From Chitinophaga pinensis (GTDB taxonomy: Bacteria > Bacteroidota > Bacteroidia > UKL13-3), in contig CAMARW010000005.1 in NCBI GenBank assembly GCA_945860865.1, positions 68,364 through 132,363 on the forward strand: a stretch of DNA of 64,000 nucleotides, written 5' to 3'. The first letter of the stretch is position 1, and each line of letters opens with the position of its first letter. Positions 16,561-25,886 of the stretch are shown one piece after another. Under the pieces are notes generated by a model, which worked only from the letters and a program-made list of their open reading frames with translations, had not been told where the DNA came from and did no database searches. A program made the translations under genes and the position numbers.

Positions 16561-17268
16561 ATGAAGAAGTTTGTATCAAGTTTAGTTGTTTTAACAACAA
16601 TTGTATTAAATACCCAAGCACAAGATGCAAAAGGGTATATTGGATTTTCAGTAGGCCCAAGTATCCCAATGGGAGATTTAGCGAGTAAAGATGCAGACAA
16701 TAATGCCGCAGGTTGGGCTAAAACAGGGGCAATCTTCGACATTTCTTTTGCTTACAAATTAGGGGATGGAAATTTTGGCATATCAGCCTTGCTACGCGGA
16801 CAAACAAATCCAACTGATGCACAAAGCTTGGCTGATGAACTCGCAAATCAAGCTGCCGGGGTTAATTGGACCGTAGAAAGCGCTGGGTGGGGCATAGGAG
16901 GCTTAATGTTTGGAGGTTTTGGCTCGTTTCCTATTTCCGAAAAATCTTCATTTGACACAAGAGCAATGATTGGCTTTTTGAGCGCAACTTCACCAGAAAT
17001 AACCATTACAGGTTCTGGACCAGGTGGAACAGTTTGGGTTAAACAAAGCAGTGCATCTACCAATTCTTTTGCCTATCTATTGGGGGCAGGTTTTAAGTTT
17101 GATTTAGGAAAAAAATTATACTTGTTAACTAACCTAGACTATTTGGGTTCAAGTCCTGAATTTAATAATGTGGAAACAATAGCAAGTGATGGCACAATAG
17201 AAAAAAGCACCTGGAGCCAAAGCATGGGTTCAATAAACTTTAGTTTGGGTTTAGCATTGAAGCTATAA
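16561..17268 (+). CDS. Small outer membrane beta-barrel protein
   Basis: A 235-residue protein with a clear signal peptide (MKKFVSSLVVLTTIVLNTQA, then QDAKG) and alternating beta strands rich in Gly and aromatic residues, ending SLGLALKL. It fits the broad 'outer membrane beta-barrel / porin-like' group of Bacteroidota; no specific function can be given. It has its own terminator at 17298. It is the first of three unrelated small envelope genes in the accessory region. Confidence 0.8.
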   Translation: MKKFVSSLVVLTTIVLNTQAQDAKGYIGFSVGPSIPMGDLASKDADNNAAGWAKTGAIFDISFAYKLGDGNFGISALLRGQTNPTDAQSLADELANQAAGVNWTVESAGWGIGGLMFGGFGSFPISEKSSFDTRAMIGFLSATSPEITITGSGPGGTVWVKQSSASTNSFAYLLGAGFKFDLGKKLYLLTNLDYLGSSPEFNNVETIASDGTIEKSTWSQSMGSINFSLGLALKL

Positions 17269-17297
17269 AAATCAACGTGTAATAGTTCATAATAAAT

Positions 17298-17335
17298 AAG
17301 AGGGCAGAATTACTTATGCGTATTTCTGCTCTCTT
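17298..17335 (+). terminator. Terminator after the beta-barrel gene
   Basis: The stem AAGAGGGCAGAA pairs with TTCTGCTCTCTT with one G-T wobble, followed by a short T run. It lies 30 bp after the stop codon. Confidence 0.7.
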
Positions 17336-17406
17336 TTAACTTTGTGGTTACAATGACTATTGATCTTTAAATTATTTATTTTATTCGTTTTAATTGATAA
17401 AAAATT

Positions 17407-18057
17407 ATGAAACATTTTCTTATTTTATTGGCTTGTTTAGTAACACTTTCCTCATGTTCAGTTACCATTCCTTTACAATCAAATTTGAGCGACCAAACAA
17501 TGTTATTAGCTGAAAATAAAAATATAAAAGCTAATTACACTTTGGTCTCTAAAGTTCCTGATGGTTATTTGCCATACGTGGCTGTACAAAAAAATGGTAC
17601 AGAAACTCCCAATAACTCTTTTTATATTTATGCCTCTGAGACTGCTTTTAAAAAAATATGGAGTTCATATTTCTCTGGCAAATTCAACAATTATTCTAAG
17701 GATCAAATGGATATTGCGGTCACCCTAAAAGAGTTGAAATTAAGGGAGCAAGCTGCCACTTCAGTGGGTATGACAATGTTGACTGGCAATTCAACAGTAA
17801 ACGTTGAAGCCGCGGTAACTGTTCATGTTATTGTTGATTATCATAGCAAAAGATATGAAAACCAATTTGAGGTAACAGCTTCAGATTATAATGAATCGCA
17901 ACAGATGGCATATGGTACTTATAATTACACAGTTAATCAAACAAATCCTACGCAACAGAAGTCAAAGTTATTGGAAAGTAGTTTAAATAAATCAATCATT
18001 CAATTTGAAAATTTTCTTCGTTCAATTATGCTCATTGATAAAGAAGGGAAACAATAA
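17407..18057 (+). CDS. Lipoprotein of unknown function
   Basis: A 216-residue protein with a lipobox: hydrophobic start then LSSC, with Cys near residue 17. The rest is mixed alpha/beta. I see no catalytic motif. Its segment FKKIWSSYFSGKFNNYSKDQMDIAVTLKELKLREQ resembles envelope lipoproteins that assemble on the periplasmic face, but I cannot name a family. It is likely monocistronic, 139 bp after the beta-barrel stop. Confidence 0.75.
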   Translation: MKHFLILLACLVTLSSCSVTIPLQSNLSDQTMLLAENKNIKANYTLVSKVPDGYLPYVAVQKNGTETPNNSFYIYASETAFKKIWSSYFSGKFNNYSKDQMDIAVTLKELKLREQAATSVGMTMLTGNSTVNVEAAVTVHVIVDYHSKRYENQFEVTASDYNESQQMAYGTYNYTVNQTNPTQQKSKLLESSLNKSIIQFENFLRSIMLIDKEGKQ

Positions 18058-18191
18058 TTTCATAATTTATACTAGTTAAATGCAACAGTGGATGGAGAAG
18101 ACGGCAATCTCTATGAAATTCAAATTGACAACTAAATACAAACAGGTATGCTGAAAACTGAACAGAGTAGGCAAATTAAAAATTAAAAACG

Positions 18192-18485
18192 ATGAAAAAA
18201 ACATTAATTATTTTTACCATTATGGCTTTATTTACATTAGGTGTTAACGCCCAGACTAAAAAAGACGGAACTCCTGATATGCGTTACAATTCCAATAAGC
18301 AATCTTATGGAAACAGCTACTCAACACCTTCTTATTCTGCACCTAAAACTGAAAGAAATTATAACAATGGCGGGCAATATAAAGTGCAAAGTGGCTATCA
18401 AAAAAGCAATGGCAGCTATATTGCTCCGCATATAAAAACAACACCCGATAACAATCTTTATAATAACAAACCAAAGTATAAATAA
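18192..18485 (+). CDS. Small secreted Tyr/Asn/Ser-rich protein
   Basis: A 97-residue protein with a signal peptide (cleavage after VNA, before QTKKDGTPDMR). The mature part is low in hydrophobics and rich in Tyr, Asn, Ser and Lys. Its KSNGSYIAPHIKTTPDNNLYNN segment resembles a short conserved motif of the form 'G-Y-V-x-P-H-x-K-T-x-P-D-N' seen in small periplasmic proteins. Function unknown. A strong ribosome-binding context (AAAAATTAAAAACG before ATG) is typical for the phylum. Confidence 0.7.
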   Translation: MKKTLIIFTIMALFTLGVNAQTKKDGTPDMRYNSNKQSYGNSYSTPSYSAPKTERNYNNGGQYKVQSGYQKSNGSYIAPHIKTTPDNNLYNNKPKYK

Positions 18486-19096
18486 ATCTGACAAATTGAT
18501 TAAAATCTTTAATAATGCATAGGACAGAAAAATTAGATTACTTAAACTTGGTTAAATACTAAAAAAATCAAAATACTTTTAGCATTTGCTTTAGGAATTT
18601 CTATGACTTTTTTAATGGCATTTACACAATTGCAAGAATAGGATAAATCATTGGCTCGCATTTAAAAGATGTCGGCAAAATATGTTTTTATTAATTGTAA
18701 GGTACTCCAAAAATGTTAAAACGTAAAATTAGACCAGAAGCAAAACGCTATAGATTTTAATAAATGTAAGAGGCATAAATAGTCGTAAAGGAAGCTATTT
18801 AAAATAGGGGATAGGTAGCACAACGTAAACTCCAACGCCGTATAAATTAGTTAAGCAATAATTGTAAAATTTGAATCCAAGGGTAAAAATTTTGGTTTAT
18901 TATCAAATTAATAATTTGTTATTAAAAATACTAAAATTTGTATTAGTTATAATAATTATTAATTTCGTGTGAATCCGTATTAAGAACGAAAAAGTTATGT
19001 AAATACTTGAAGCTCCTAAAAGCTTTAACTTTAAGCCGAGCAGATAAAGCCAACTTAAAATTTAGTGCATAAGACAGATAATTAAAATATAAAAAC
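18486..19096. other. 610-bp gap without a clear gene
   Basis: Very AT-rich. From about 18560 a short frame reads KIKILLAFALGISMTFLMAFTQLQE then stop, which looks like a signal peptide without a start codon and may be gene debris. Otherwise I see no ORF, RNA fold or repeat. The last 100 bp presumably contain the promoter of the PLD gene. Confidence 0.5.
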
Positions 19097-20986
19097 ATGA
19101 ACGACATCATAACCAACGGAACAGAAATAAAGCAACGGATTCTTTCTGAAATTAATAAAGCTACTCAAAGCATTTACCTTGCAATGGCATACTTTACGGA
19201 CAGAGAAATTGCAATGGCAATCGTTGGGGCAAAGAACAGAAATGTGTTAGTTGACATTATCCTTTCTTCAAATATCCAAAACGACACAGTAAAACTAATA
19301 CTTAAAGGTGCAAACATTATTGTTCACGCTTTTGAGACAGGTGACGCAAGAGGAATAATGCACCATAAATTTTGTCTTATTGACAACAAAATCACAATTA
19401 ACGGCTCATACAATTATTCAATTAATGCAAGTAACAACAATGTAGAAAATATTCATGTTTCAGACGATACTTCAACTTATTCCCAGTTCTTTACAGAATT
19501 TGAACGACTAAAATATAACATTGACAACCAAATAGCCGTGAACACAACAGCACAAACACCCGAAGGAAAGATTGAGCCGATTAAAGCAATAAATATTGTT
19601 GACACTTTCTCACAACAGTTACACAATCTGCTATATTCTTCCGCACAAATCAACACAGAAGAATACAAGAATCAAGGATATGAAACATCAAAGAAATGTC
19701 AAGGAAGTATTGATATTTTTAGAACAGAATATAGCAAAATAGAAGAGGAAATTAAAGTATTCACAACCGATGAAAGTTTGAGCAACAAAAAGAGTATTTT
19801 GACTTCTAACATTTCTAACGCTTTTGAAAGCACAAAAACTAATTTAGATTCTGAAAAACAAGAGAAAATTACGTTTGCCAAAAAAGATAACGAATTAGAA
19901 AAACGTCAAACAACAGATAAAATTTCAGGCATTCAACAAGAGAAATTAATTTTAGAGTCGGGTAATCAAAACACAGGCGAAAAAGGATTATTACAAATCA
20001 ATAAAGAAATTGAGAAAAATAAACTTGAAAGAAAAGCACTAGAGCAATCATTTATTGTTAAGCCATTTTGGAATTTAGGGACTTCTTTATCAACCTTATT
20101 CTTAGTTATACTTACTTTTTATCTTTCTTTCTTTTTTGCGTCAGCAGTTTACAAAGTATTATTTGAATATAATATAATCCAGAACTCAATGGAAGCTGGT
20201 GTAAGGCCAGGTTTGCCTGAGCTTTTTGATGCAAATGCCATAGTCAAGATATTTAGACTAAAGGGGGCATTCTTTGGATTTGTTGGTTTGATCTTCTTTG
20301 TCTTTCCTGTTGCATTATCAAATATAAAACTTTTTGGCAGCAAGAATAAATTGGTAAATGGTCTGATGTTTTGGGGAGGCTTATTAATATTTGATGTTGT
20401 TGTTGCAGCTATGATTGCTAAAAACACAGATGAAATAAAATCTTTGTTAATTGGAAAAGAATCACAACTCCAGTTTTGGGAAGTTGTGAAACATGGTGAG
20501 TTTTGGATGATTTTTATGTTCGGAATGATACCACTTATTATTACTCATTATGTGGTTGAGAAAATATTTCACTCCTACAAAAATTCACAAAGAGATTTAG
20601 TTGATGCTGAAAAAAATAGAAAAATTCAATTCTTAGAAGAAGAAATGATTGAACTTAATTTTGATAAAGAATCAATCGGAATTAAAATTAAAGAGAAGGA
20701 AGATGCTATTTCAGAATGTAAAACGAAAATTGCAAGTCTAGAAACAGAAATCAATTCAGTTCAAAATCAAATTGAAACTAGATATGCTGAAATGCAAAAA
20801 CAAATTAAAGCAATAGTTGATGGTTTTAACGCAAGGATATTAAGTGGTAAGATATTTACCGATGTTATTTTGGATAGCGTTATTTCGAACTACAAATCAG
20901 GGTTTATAGAGTATTTACCTGAATTCTATTCCACGGAAGAAGTATCTTTCAGAGTTAGAGAAATTGAACAAGTAGTTAACAAATAA
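19097..20986 (+). CDS. Membrane-anchored PLD-domain protein with coiled coils
   Basis: A 629-residue protein. Residues 1-145 form one phospholipase D-type domain with the HxKxxxxD motif (H89, K91, D96) and the following NGSYNYS (102-108) typical of Nuc-like PLD nucleases. Residues about 200-320 are charged and coiled-coil. Four predicted membrane helices lie near 328-352, 388-410, 419-441 and 469-487, followed by a second coiled coil (495-575) and a C-terminal tail. Single-HKD proteins usually dimerise to build one active site and act on DNA, RNA or phospholipid. Coiled coils joined to TM helices suggest a sensor or scaffold. The next gene, a vWA-like lipoprotein, starts 12 bp later. Function unknown. 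Confidence 0.85.
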   Translation: MNDIITNGTEIKQRILSEINKATQSIYLAMAYFTDREIAMAIVGAKNRNVLVDIILSSNIQNDTVKLILKGANIIVHAFETGDARGIMHHKFCLIDNKITINGSYNYSINASNNNVENIHVSDDTSTYSQFFTEFERLKYNIDNQIAVNTTAQTPEGKIEPIKAINIVDTFSQQLHNLLYSSAQINTEEYKNQGYETSKKCQGSIDIFRTEYSKIEEEIKVFTTDESLSNKKSILTSNISNAFESTKTNLDSEKQEKITFAKKDNELEKRQTTDKISGIQQEKLILESGNQNTGEKGLLQINKEIEKNKLERKALEQSFIVKPFWNLGTSLSTLFLVILTFYLSFFFASAVYKVLFEYNIIQNSMEAGVRPGLPELFDANAIVKIFRLKGAFFGFVGLIFFVFPVALSNIKLFGSKNKLVNGLMFWGGLLIFDVVVAAMIAKNTDEIKSLLIGKESQLQFWEVVKHGEFWMIFMFGMIPLIITHYVVEKIFHSYKNSQRDLVDAEKNRKIQFLEEEMIELNFDKESIGIKIKEKEDAISECKTKIASLETEINSVQNQIETRYAEMQKQIKAIVDGFNARILSGKIFTDVILDSVISNYKSGFIEYLPEFYSTEEVSFRVREIEQVVNK

Positions 20987-20998
20987 TAAAGTAATCGG

Positions 20999-21874
20999 AT
21001 GAAAAATGTTATAGCCATTTGTTTGGTTTTGCTCTTGTTTGCTTCATGTGGTTCAGAGCCTCAAAACAAATATTTAACCTATCAAAATATCGTTATCCTT
21101 TCCGATATGTCAAGTCGACTGGAAAACAGACCGCCAAAAGACATAAATGAAATTCAAAAAATACTTCAATTTTTCAAGACAGAATGTGTGAAACCCGGTG
21201 AAAAAATTGGGGACAAATCTTGTATTTCGTTTTCTGCATTTTCAGAGAAAACGGCTGCTACTATTGACATAAATAAAATTAAGAACTTGGGCGAAAAACA
21301 ACGCTTCATAAACTCTACTGCTGAATATGAACTTTGTGGACTGAGCCATCAAATTACAAACTTTGATAGTACTGTAAGAAATGTATATGCGAAAACAAGG
21401 AATGAAGGATTAGATTTAATAAGCCTTTTAATTGAAAAAATATCAAACGAGCATATTGTTAAAGAAGATACATACTTGACAGATGGGTTAGATACAACTT
21501 ATTTAGCTTACAACAATCATATACACATTTTTACAGATGGTTATTTGGAGTATTTGGATAAAAATAAAAATAGCCAGTTTTATTTCGGGAACTCTGAAAT
21601 TGAGAAAGTGCGAAAATATTGTATAATCAACAAAGTGAACATTTCTGATGCACTTGAGTCAGACAAAACTTTATGCCTACCGCCAAGCAGACACAAACTA
21701 AATAAGTATATAAACCTTCACATACATGAAACACATGAACGTGATAAAAATTTAAATTCACAAACATACTTGCATCCAAGAGGACAAAGGGATAATGAAA
21801 TACTTGAAGCAGTTTGGAAAAAGTGGTCAAAAGACAGCGGTTTTAAAGACGACCTGCAATGGTATAAATATTGA
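20999..21874 (+). CDS. Lipoprotein with vWA-like motifs
   Basis: A 291-residue protein with a lipobox (LLLFASC, Cys17). After a short linker, NIVILSDMSSRLENR holds a DxSS motif at D36 and, around residue 180, HIFTDGYLEYL holds a T-D-G. Together these resemble the MIDAS metal site of von Willebrand A domains, although DMSSR is not the exact DxSxS form. The C-terminal part is rich in His, Arg and Lys. Only 12 bp separate it from the PLD-TM gene, so the two are probably one operon whose products meet at the envelope. I know of no named system with this pair. Confidence 0.75.
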   Translation: MKNVIAICLVLLLFASCGSEPQNKYLTYQNIVILSDMSSRLENRPPKDINEIQKILQFFKTECVKPGEKIGDKSCISFSAFSEKTAATIDINKIKNLGEKQRFINSTAEYELCGLSHQITNFDSTVRNVYAKTRNEGLDLISLLIEKISNEHIVKEDTYLTDGLDTTYLAYNNHIHIFTDGYLEYLDKNKNSQFYFGNSEIEKVRKYCIINKVNISDALESDKTLCLPPSRHKLNKYINLHIHETHERDKNLNSQTYLHPRGQRDNEILEAVWKKWSKDSGFKDDLQWYKY

Positions 21875-22040
21875 CAAAAAAATCGTGTAGATTGTGCCAC
21901 AATAATAGTAAAAGTGGTGGTTCAGTGCTCCGCAGACACATTTGTGGTAAAATCAAAAATTGGTTCTCCGCATCAACATTTGTGGTGAAAATCGCCACCT
22001 TCGCCAAGCCAGAAACCGTTATAAGCAAGCATAAAAAGAC

Positions 22041-22205
22041 ATGATAAAAGATCTAATAACAGATTTGGCATATGACAAAATTGCAATTGTGCTGGCTTAC
22101 AATTTAGTTTTCCAAAATTTACAAATGCGCAAAGAGTGGGAGCAAATGGTCAAGTATGGAACGACAATCAGGTTCGATATAGGCATACAAACTTATTATC
22201 AATAA
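22041..22205 (+). pseudogene. Short ORF resembling the start of an AbiTii domain
   Basis: An ATG-started frame of 54 residues beginning MIKDLITDLAYDKIAIVLAY. The first 14 residues closely recall the N-terminus of AbiTii-domain proteins (abortive infection family, usually 200-300 residues), but the rest diverges and stops early. It is most likely a truncated or decayed copy. No partner gene is seen. The match is from memory of the family pattern and needs a profile search. Confidence 0.3.
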
Positions 22206-22359
22206 TTTATTTTAACAATTCAAAATTGATAGAAAGCACAAACAGGACCAAGCTAAATAAAGAAAGCAAATTGGGTGAAGGACATCGCGCCTTAACCTTA
22301 TATCAATAAATATTGCTTTGCTTTTAGTTAACTATTTTAAATGCTACAGATGAATTTTG

Positions 22360-23487
22360 TTAGAAAGCTTTTATCCCGCGTACTTTATAACTAGCGGTTT
22401 TAAGATTCCCATCAACTTGTCCATTTTGAAAATTGAAAAAAGACGCAGTTGTTTGGCCATACTCCATGCTACTCCAGTATAAATTGTTAGTAGTTGAAAA
22501 TAATAAGGTATGGCTGCCTGCGCGCAATGCTTTTTGAACTGTAAATCTGTTGTTATAGAGTAAAATAAGTTCATCAGGACTAGGTATATACCATCCTAAG
22601 CCCATACTTGACACATAAGTTTTAGCTTGACTTCCAGAAGTTGGAATCAAATTAGTATTAAATATTCCGTCCTCCGTGCGATTAGCGCCTGTAACAGTAG
22701 GCGATAATTGCCAATTAAGGCTAATTGAACTTTCAGTAGTCGCTACAATAAGTCCATGCTCTAAACCGTCGCTTCCTTTGTAAATATAAAAAATAATACC
22801 ACCTTGAAAAGGTTCACCTAGATAATGAGTAAAACCACCCACACCCGCATTTGCACCAGCCGGACCAGTGGCGCCAGTATCACCTTTTATTCCCTGTATT
22901 CCTTGAATTCCTTGAGCACCTTGTGGACCTTGTGGACCAGTAGCACCTGTGTCGCCTTTTATTCCTTGTATACCCTGAGGACCTTGAGGACCGGTTAAAC
23001 CAATTGCTCCGGTGTCGCCTTTTACTCCTTGTATTCCTTGAGGACCAGTTAAACCAATTGCTCCAGGGTCACCTTTGGGGCCAGGAGTTCCGTTTGCAGA
23101 AAACAAAGCATAGGGCACACTCGATAACTCGCTTGTGCTAATTATATTGTAAAGGTTGCTACCTGTTGGGTCTGTTTCTGTTTTTATAAAATAAGGGCCA
23201 TTTGCCCAGTTAATGGATGAAAAATTTCCTGACACAAGTGTTCCCGTGCCAATTTCAATACTCACCAAACCATTAATATTTGTTGTTGGCGTTTGTGTTT
23301 CTACATAAACCGCTGCTCCAAATATAGATCCTTGCAAAATTAGTATCCGCATGCCAATGGGCGAGTTGCTTACCAATGCATTTGAACTATTGCGAATAAC
23401 GGCCTGGTAGCTCATTTTTTGAGGAGCCTGGGCAAATAAATTTACCACTATTAAAAGTCCTAATAGGAATGAATAAATTTTTTTCAT
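22360..23487 (-). CDS. Secreted protein with collagen-like repeats and C-terminal DUF1566-like domain
   Basis: A 375-residue protein. After a signal peptide (cleavage after LFA) comes a conserved N-terminal domain ([21 protein letters not shown]...) frequent in Bacteroidota surface proteins. Residues about 133-218 are Gly-X-Y repeats ([20 protein letters not shown]) that should form a collagen-like triple helix. The C-terminal part ([21 protein letters not shown] to the end) looks like a DUF1566/Lcl-type domain. No T9SS sorting tail is evident. It lies 10 bp downstream of a small T9SS type A protein, in an operon. The DNA encoding the repeats is prone to recombination. Confidence 0.85.
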   Translation of the reverse strand: MKKIYSFLLGLLIVVNLFAQAPQKMSYQAVIRNSSNALVSNSPIGMRILILQGSIFGAAVYVETQTPTTNINGLVSIEIGTGTLVSGNFSSINWANGPYFIKTETDPTGSNLYNIISTSELSSVPYALFSANGTPGPKGDPGAIGLTGPQGIQGVKGDTGAIGLTGPQGPQGIQGIKGDTGATGPQGPQGAQGIQGIQGIKGDTGATGPAGANAGVGGFTHYLGEPFQGGIIFYIYKGSDGLEHGLIVATTESSISLNWQLSPTVTGANRTEDGIFNTNLIPTSGSQAKTYVSSMGLGWYIPSPDELILLYNNRFTVQKALRAGSHTLLFSTTNNLYWSSMEYGQTTASFFNFQNGQVDGNLKTASYKVRGIKAF

Positions 23488-23497
23488 GTATAAATTT

Positions 23498-23977
23498 TTA
23501 TTGTTTAATTATTTTATAGGATTGTATTTGCTTGTTTTCATTGCTTACAACATTTACTAAATAAGTTGCCGAAGGGAAATTACTTAAGTCAATTTGAGTT
23601 AGATGAGTTGTAATATTACCCTTGCTCAATTGTTTACCTTTCAAATCAAAAAGCTGATACGATAATTTCTCATGGTTGTAATTGGAAATTTGCAGGGTTA
23701 AATTATCTGCAGTTGGATTAGGAAAAGCAATGAGAGAAATATTTAATGCTGTTTCATTTGAACCAACAGAGAAAATTTCAAAAGCTTGCTGTACACCTTG
23801 GGATGCGCTTCCAGCAATACCACTAACTGTTGTATAGGCAATTTGTCCAATACTAAATGAAACGGATCCCCCGCTGCTCGATGCATTTCCACCACTAGTG
23901 CTGATTATCTGCTGAGCGCTCGTTATCAACCCTAAATTTAAAAATAAAATAATTAAAAATACTCTCATGTTTTTCAT
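23498..23977 (-). CDS. Small secreted protein with T9SS type A sorting domain
   Basis: A 159-residue protein: signal peptide to about residue 21, then an [21 protein letters not shown]...[21 protein letters not shown] segment seen in many Bacteroidota surface proteins, and a type A C-terminal sorting domain (about 80-159) with [12 protein letters not shown] and a terminal IQSYKIIKQ. The sorting domain routes it through T9SS, matching PorT at 6.6 kb. It is first in an operon with the collagen-like gene. Confidence 0.88.
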   Translation of the reverse strand: MKNMRVFLIILFLNLGLITSAQQIISTSGGNASSSGGSVSFSIGQIAYTTVSGIAGSASQGVQQAFEIFSVGSNETALNISLIAFPNPTADNLTLQISNYNHEKLSYQLFDLKGKQLSKGNITTHLTQIDLSNFPSATYLVNVVSNENKQIQSYKIIKQ

Positions 23978-24419
23978 ATTGTTATTTAGTAAGGTTTTAA
24001 CTTCTGCAATATACTTTAATTACCACGAATAAAGTTTATTGCCATTTTTGTTTTAAAATGTGCATCCGCACAAAAACTCCCTTTCTTATGCAAAAAAAGC
24101 CACACCTTTAGCGCATGAAATTTACCCAATAAATGATTTTAACCTATTATCTTAAATGGGAAAAAGTGGCTTAACCATGCGTATTTATTGCGTTCAATAG
24201 AATTAATTCAATCAAGCATTCTGTCAATTCAGTAAACAATAAAATTCAGATTATGGTGAATGTCCTATTTAGCAGGTAATTGATTTTAAACTTTTACGTT
24301 CGTTACAATTCTTTAGCAATACCCATTTTTTTGACCTTATATGGCAGAATATTTTTATTTTATGTTCTTAATTAACCGCTTTATTTTGCTATTTTTTACT
24401 CGTTGGTCAAAATAATATT
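23978..24419. other. Intergenic region upstream of the decayed XRE gene
   Basis: About 440 bp without a gene. It contains the second copy of the TTGACC-type 18-bp motif (24331) and should hold the promoter of the T9SS operon on the minus strand. I see no RNA gene or repeat array. Confidence 0.5.
24331..24348. promoter_or_regulatory. Second copy of the 18-bp motif found before the WYL gene
   Basis: TTGACCTTATATGGCAGA matches 16 of 18 bases of the site at 16275 and lies 72-89 bp before the truncated XRE gene. Its orientation relative to the nearest gene is opposite to that of the first copy. Confidence 0.35.
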
Positions 24420-24563
24420 ATGTTGATTAAAGAAATGGAACAGCCAGTTGAGTTTGGATCATATATTCACAGTTTACGGAAAGAGAAAAAGTACTCATTA
24501 AAAATCGTTGCAGATAAACCCGCGGAGTTTGAACCTAAAATGAATGGCTTTAAGACCATTTAG
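24420..24563 (+). pseudogene. Truncated XRE-family regulator
   Basis: An ATG-started frame of 47 residues. FGSYIHSLRKEKKYSLKIVADKPAEF matches the first helices of an XRE helix-turn-helix as found in short Bacteroidota regulators (pattern F-G-x-Y-I-x-x-L-R-x-E-K-x-x-S-L). The recognition helix and everything after it are missing, and a stop follows. The next gene is also damaged, so the locus appears to be decaying. Confidence 0.5.
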
Positions 24564-24627
24564 AGACTTTTCACTGACTCAAAATTATTAGAAATCGAAA
24601 TTTAAAAACAATTTAATGGGTTGAAGT

Positions 24628-25487
24628 ATGAGTAAGTTGGAAATCAATACTGGTAACGCTGATTTAATTAGCGACATCAGCTTACTGATTGAGCAAAGCC
24701 AACGCCATATTGCTACACAGGCTAACAGCGCCCTTACACAGTTGTTTTGGCAAATTGGTAAACGAATTAATGATGAAATACTGTTAAACAAACGTGCAGA
24801 TTATGGCAAACAGATTGTCGTGACAGTGTCGCGACAATTAGAAACAAAATATGGAAGGAGTTTTTCTGATAGGAATTTGCGTAGAATGATGCAATTTGCT
24901 ACTGTTTTTAATGATTTTAAGATTGTGACACCACTGGCTACACAATTGAGTTGGTCGCATTTTATTGAGTTATTTCCACTTAAAACGGATGAGGCAAGAA
25001 TGTTTTATGCGCAAAAATCGATTGAAGAATCTTGGGGCAAAAGAGCCTTAAAAGAACAAATTGAACGAAAAGCCTTTGAGCGCAACGAGATTGCCAATAC
25101 GCAATTGAGTAATTTTAAACCCGAATTATTATTGATGGGGATGATTTTTACTTAGACCTCTTATTTTATAACCGAAAACTAAAACGCTTGGTAGCTATTG
25201 AACTTAAATTGGGCAAGTTTGAAGCGGCGCATAAGGGGCAAATGGAGTTGTATTTAAAATGGCTGAGTAAATACGAAAAAGCCGAAGGCGAAAACGAACC
25301 CATTGGTTTAATACTTTGTGCCGAAAGCAATAAAGAACAAGTAGAATTATTAGAAATACACAAAGACGGTATTATGGTAGCCGAGTATTGGACAGAAATG
25401 CCAAGCAAACAAGCCTTGCAACAAAAGCTACATCAATTATTAATAGAAGCCCAAGAACGTATTGCACGCATTACTTTAAATGCATAA
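24628..25487 (+). pseudogene. DUF1016 / YhcG PDDEXK-nuclease gene with internal deletion and frameshift
   Basis: The first part (24628 to about 25133) encodes the DUF1016 N-terminal helical domain, including FWQIGKRINDEIL and YGRSFSDRNLRRMMQFA. At about 25133 the frame changes, and the reading resumes as DGDDFYLDLLFYNRKLKRLVAIELKLGKF, the nuclease core. The segment normally between them (roughly 90 residues) is missing. The product of the first frame stops at 25155, so no complete nuclease can be made. Intact YhcG proteins are putative Holliday-junction-like or defence nucleases. The remaining PDDEXK motif (D, then ELK) is still readable. Confidence 0.85.
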
Positions 25488-25532
25488 AATGAATAGGATG
25501 AAAATAGCATAAAAGGAAACCCAAAACCCATT

Positions 25533-25868
25533 TTATTTCTGCCAGGTTGTTTTAACAAATGTTGCGGTTGAAAATTCTACGCCATTAATTTTTGTATTTC
25601 CTGCAATACCACCCAAGTAACCCAGACTTTTGCAATCGGAGCTGATTACTTCAGTTGCCATGTCGGCACCGCAATTACCCGGGTCTAGTGTATAAACCGT
25701 ATTACCTTGAAAAGTATATTCCTCAACTTTTACATTGTTGCAGGTTGATGATTTATTGATGTCTTTAATTTTATTCTCCACACATTTTGGTGTGCCTTTT
25801 TCAATGTCGAGTTTGGTGCAACTAACCATTACAGTTGCCATTAATAATAGAATCGATAGTTTTTTCAT
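25533..25868 (-). CDS. Small lipoprotein (DUF6970-like)
   Basis: A 111-residue protein with a lipobox (MVSC, Cys17). KCVENKIKDI near the start of the mature part, VYTLDPGNCG in the middle and LGYLGGIAGNT towards the end resemble the small Cys-containing domain DUF6970 of Bacteroidota lipoproteins, although I recognise this only loosely. Three cysteines in the mature part could form disulfides. No function is known. It lies just downstream of the membrane protein gene at 25887. Confidence 0.65.
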   Translation of the reverse strand: MKKLSILLLMATVMVSCTKLDIEKGTPKCVENKIKDINKSSTCNNVKVEEYTFQGNTVYTLDPGNCGADMATEVISSDCKSLGYLGGIAGNTKINGVEFSTATFVKTTWQK

Positions 25869-25886
25869 TTTAATTATTTTTTGGCT

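Noticed and set aside
18560-18642. Signal-peptide-like frame KIKILLAFALGISMTFL.
   Set aside because: No start codon and stops after about 25 residues; mentioned as possible debris only.
22014-22030. GTTATAAGC-type sequence resembling an integron attC core.
   Set aside because: No paired core site or stem of the right size, and no integrase; a single short match is not evidence.
22866-23094. Tandem repeat DNA that could be read as a CRISPR-like or satellite array.
   Set aside because: In frame, it encodes Gly-X-Y collagen-like repeats of a secreted protein.
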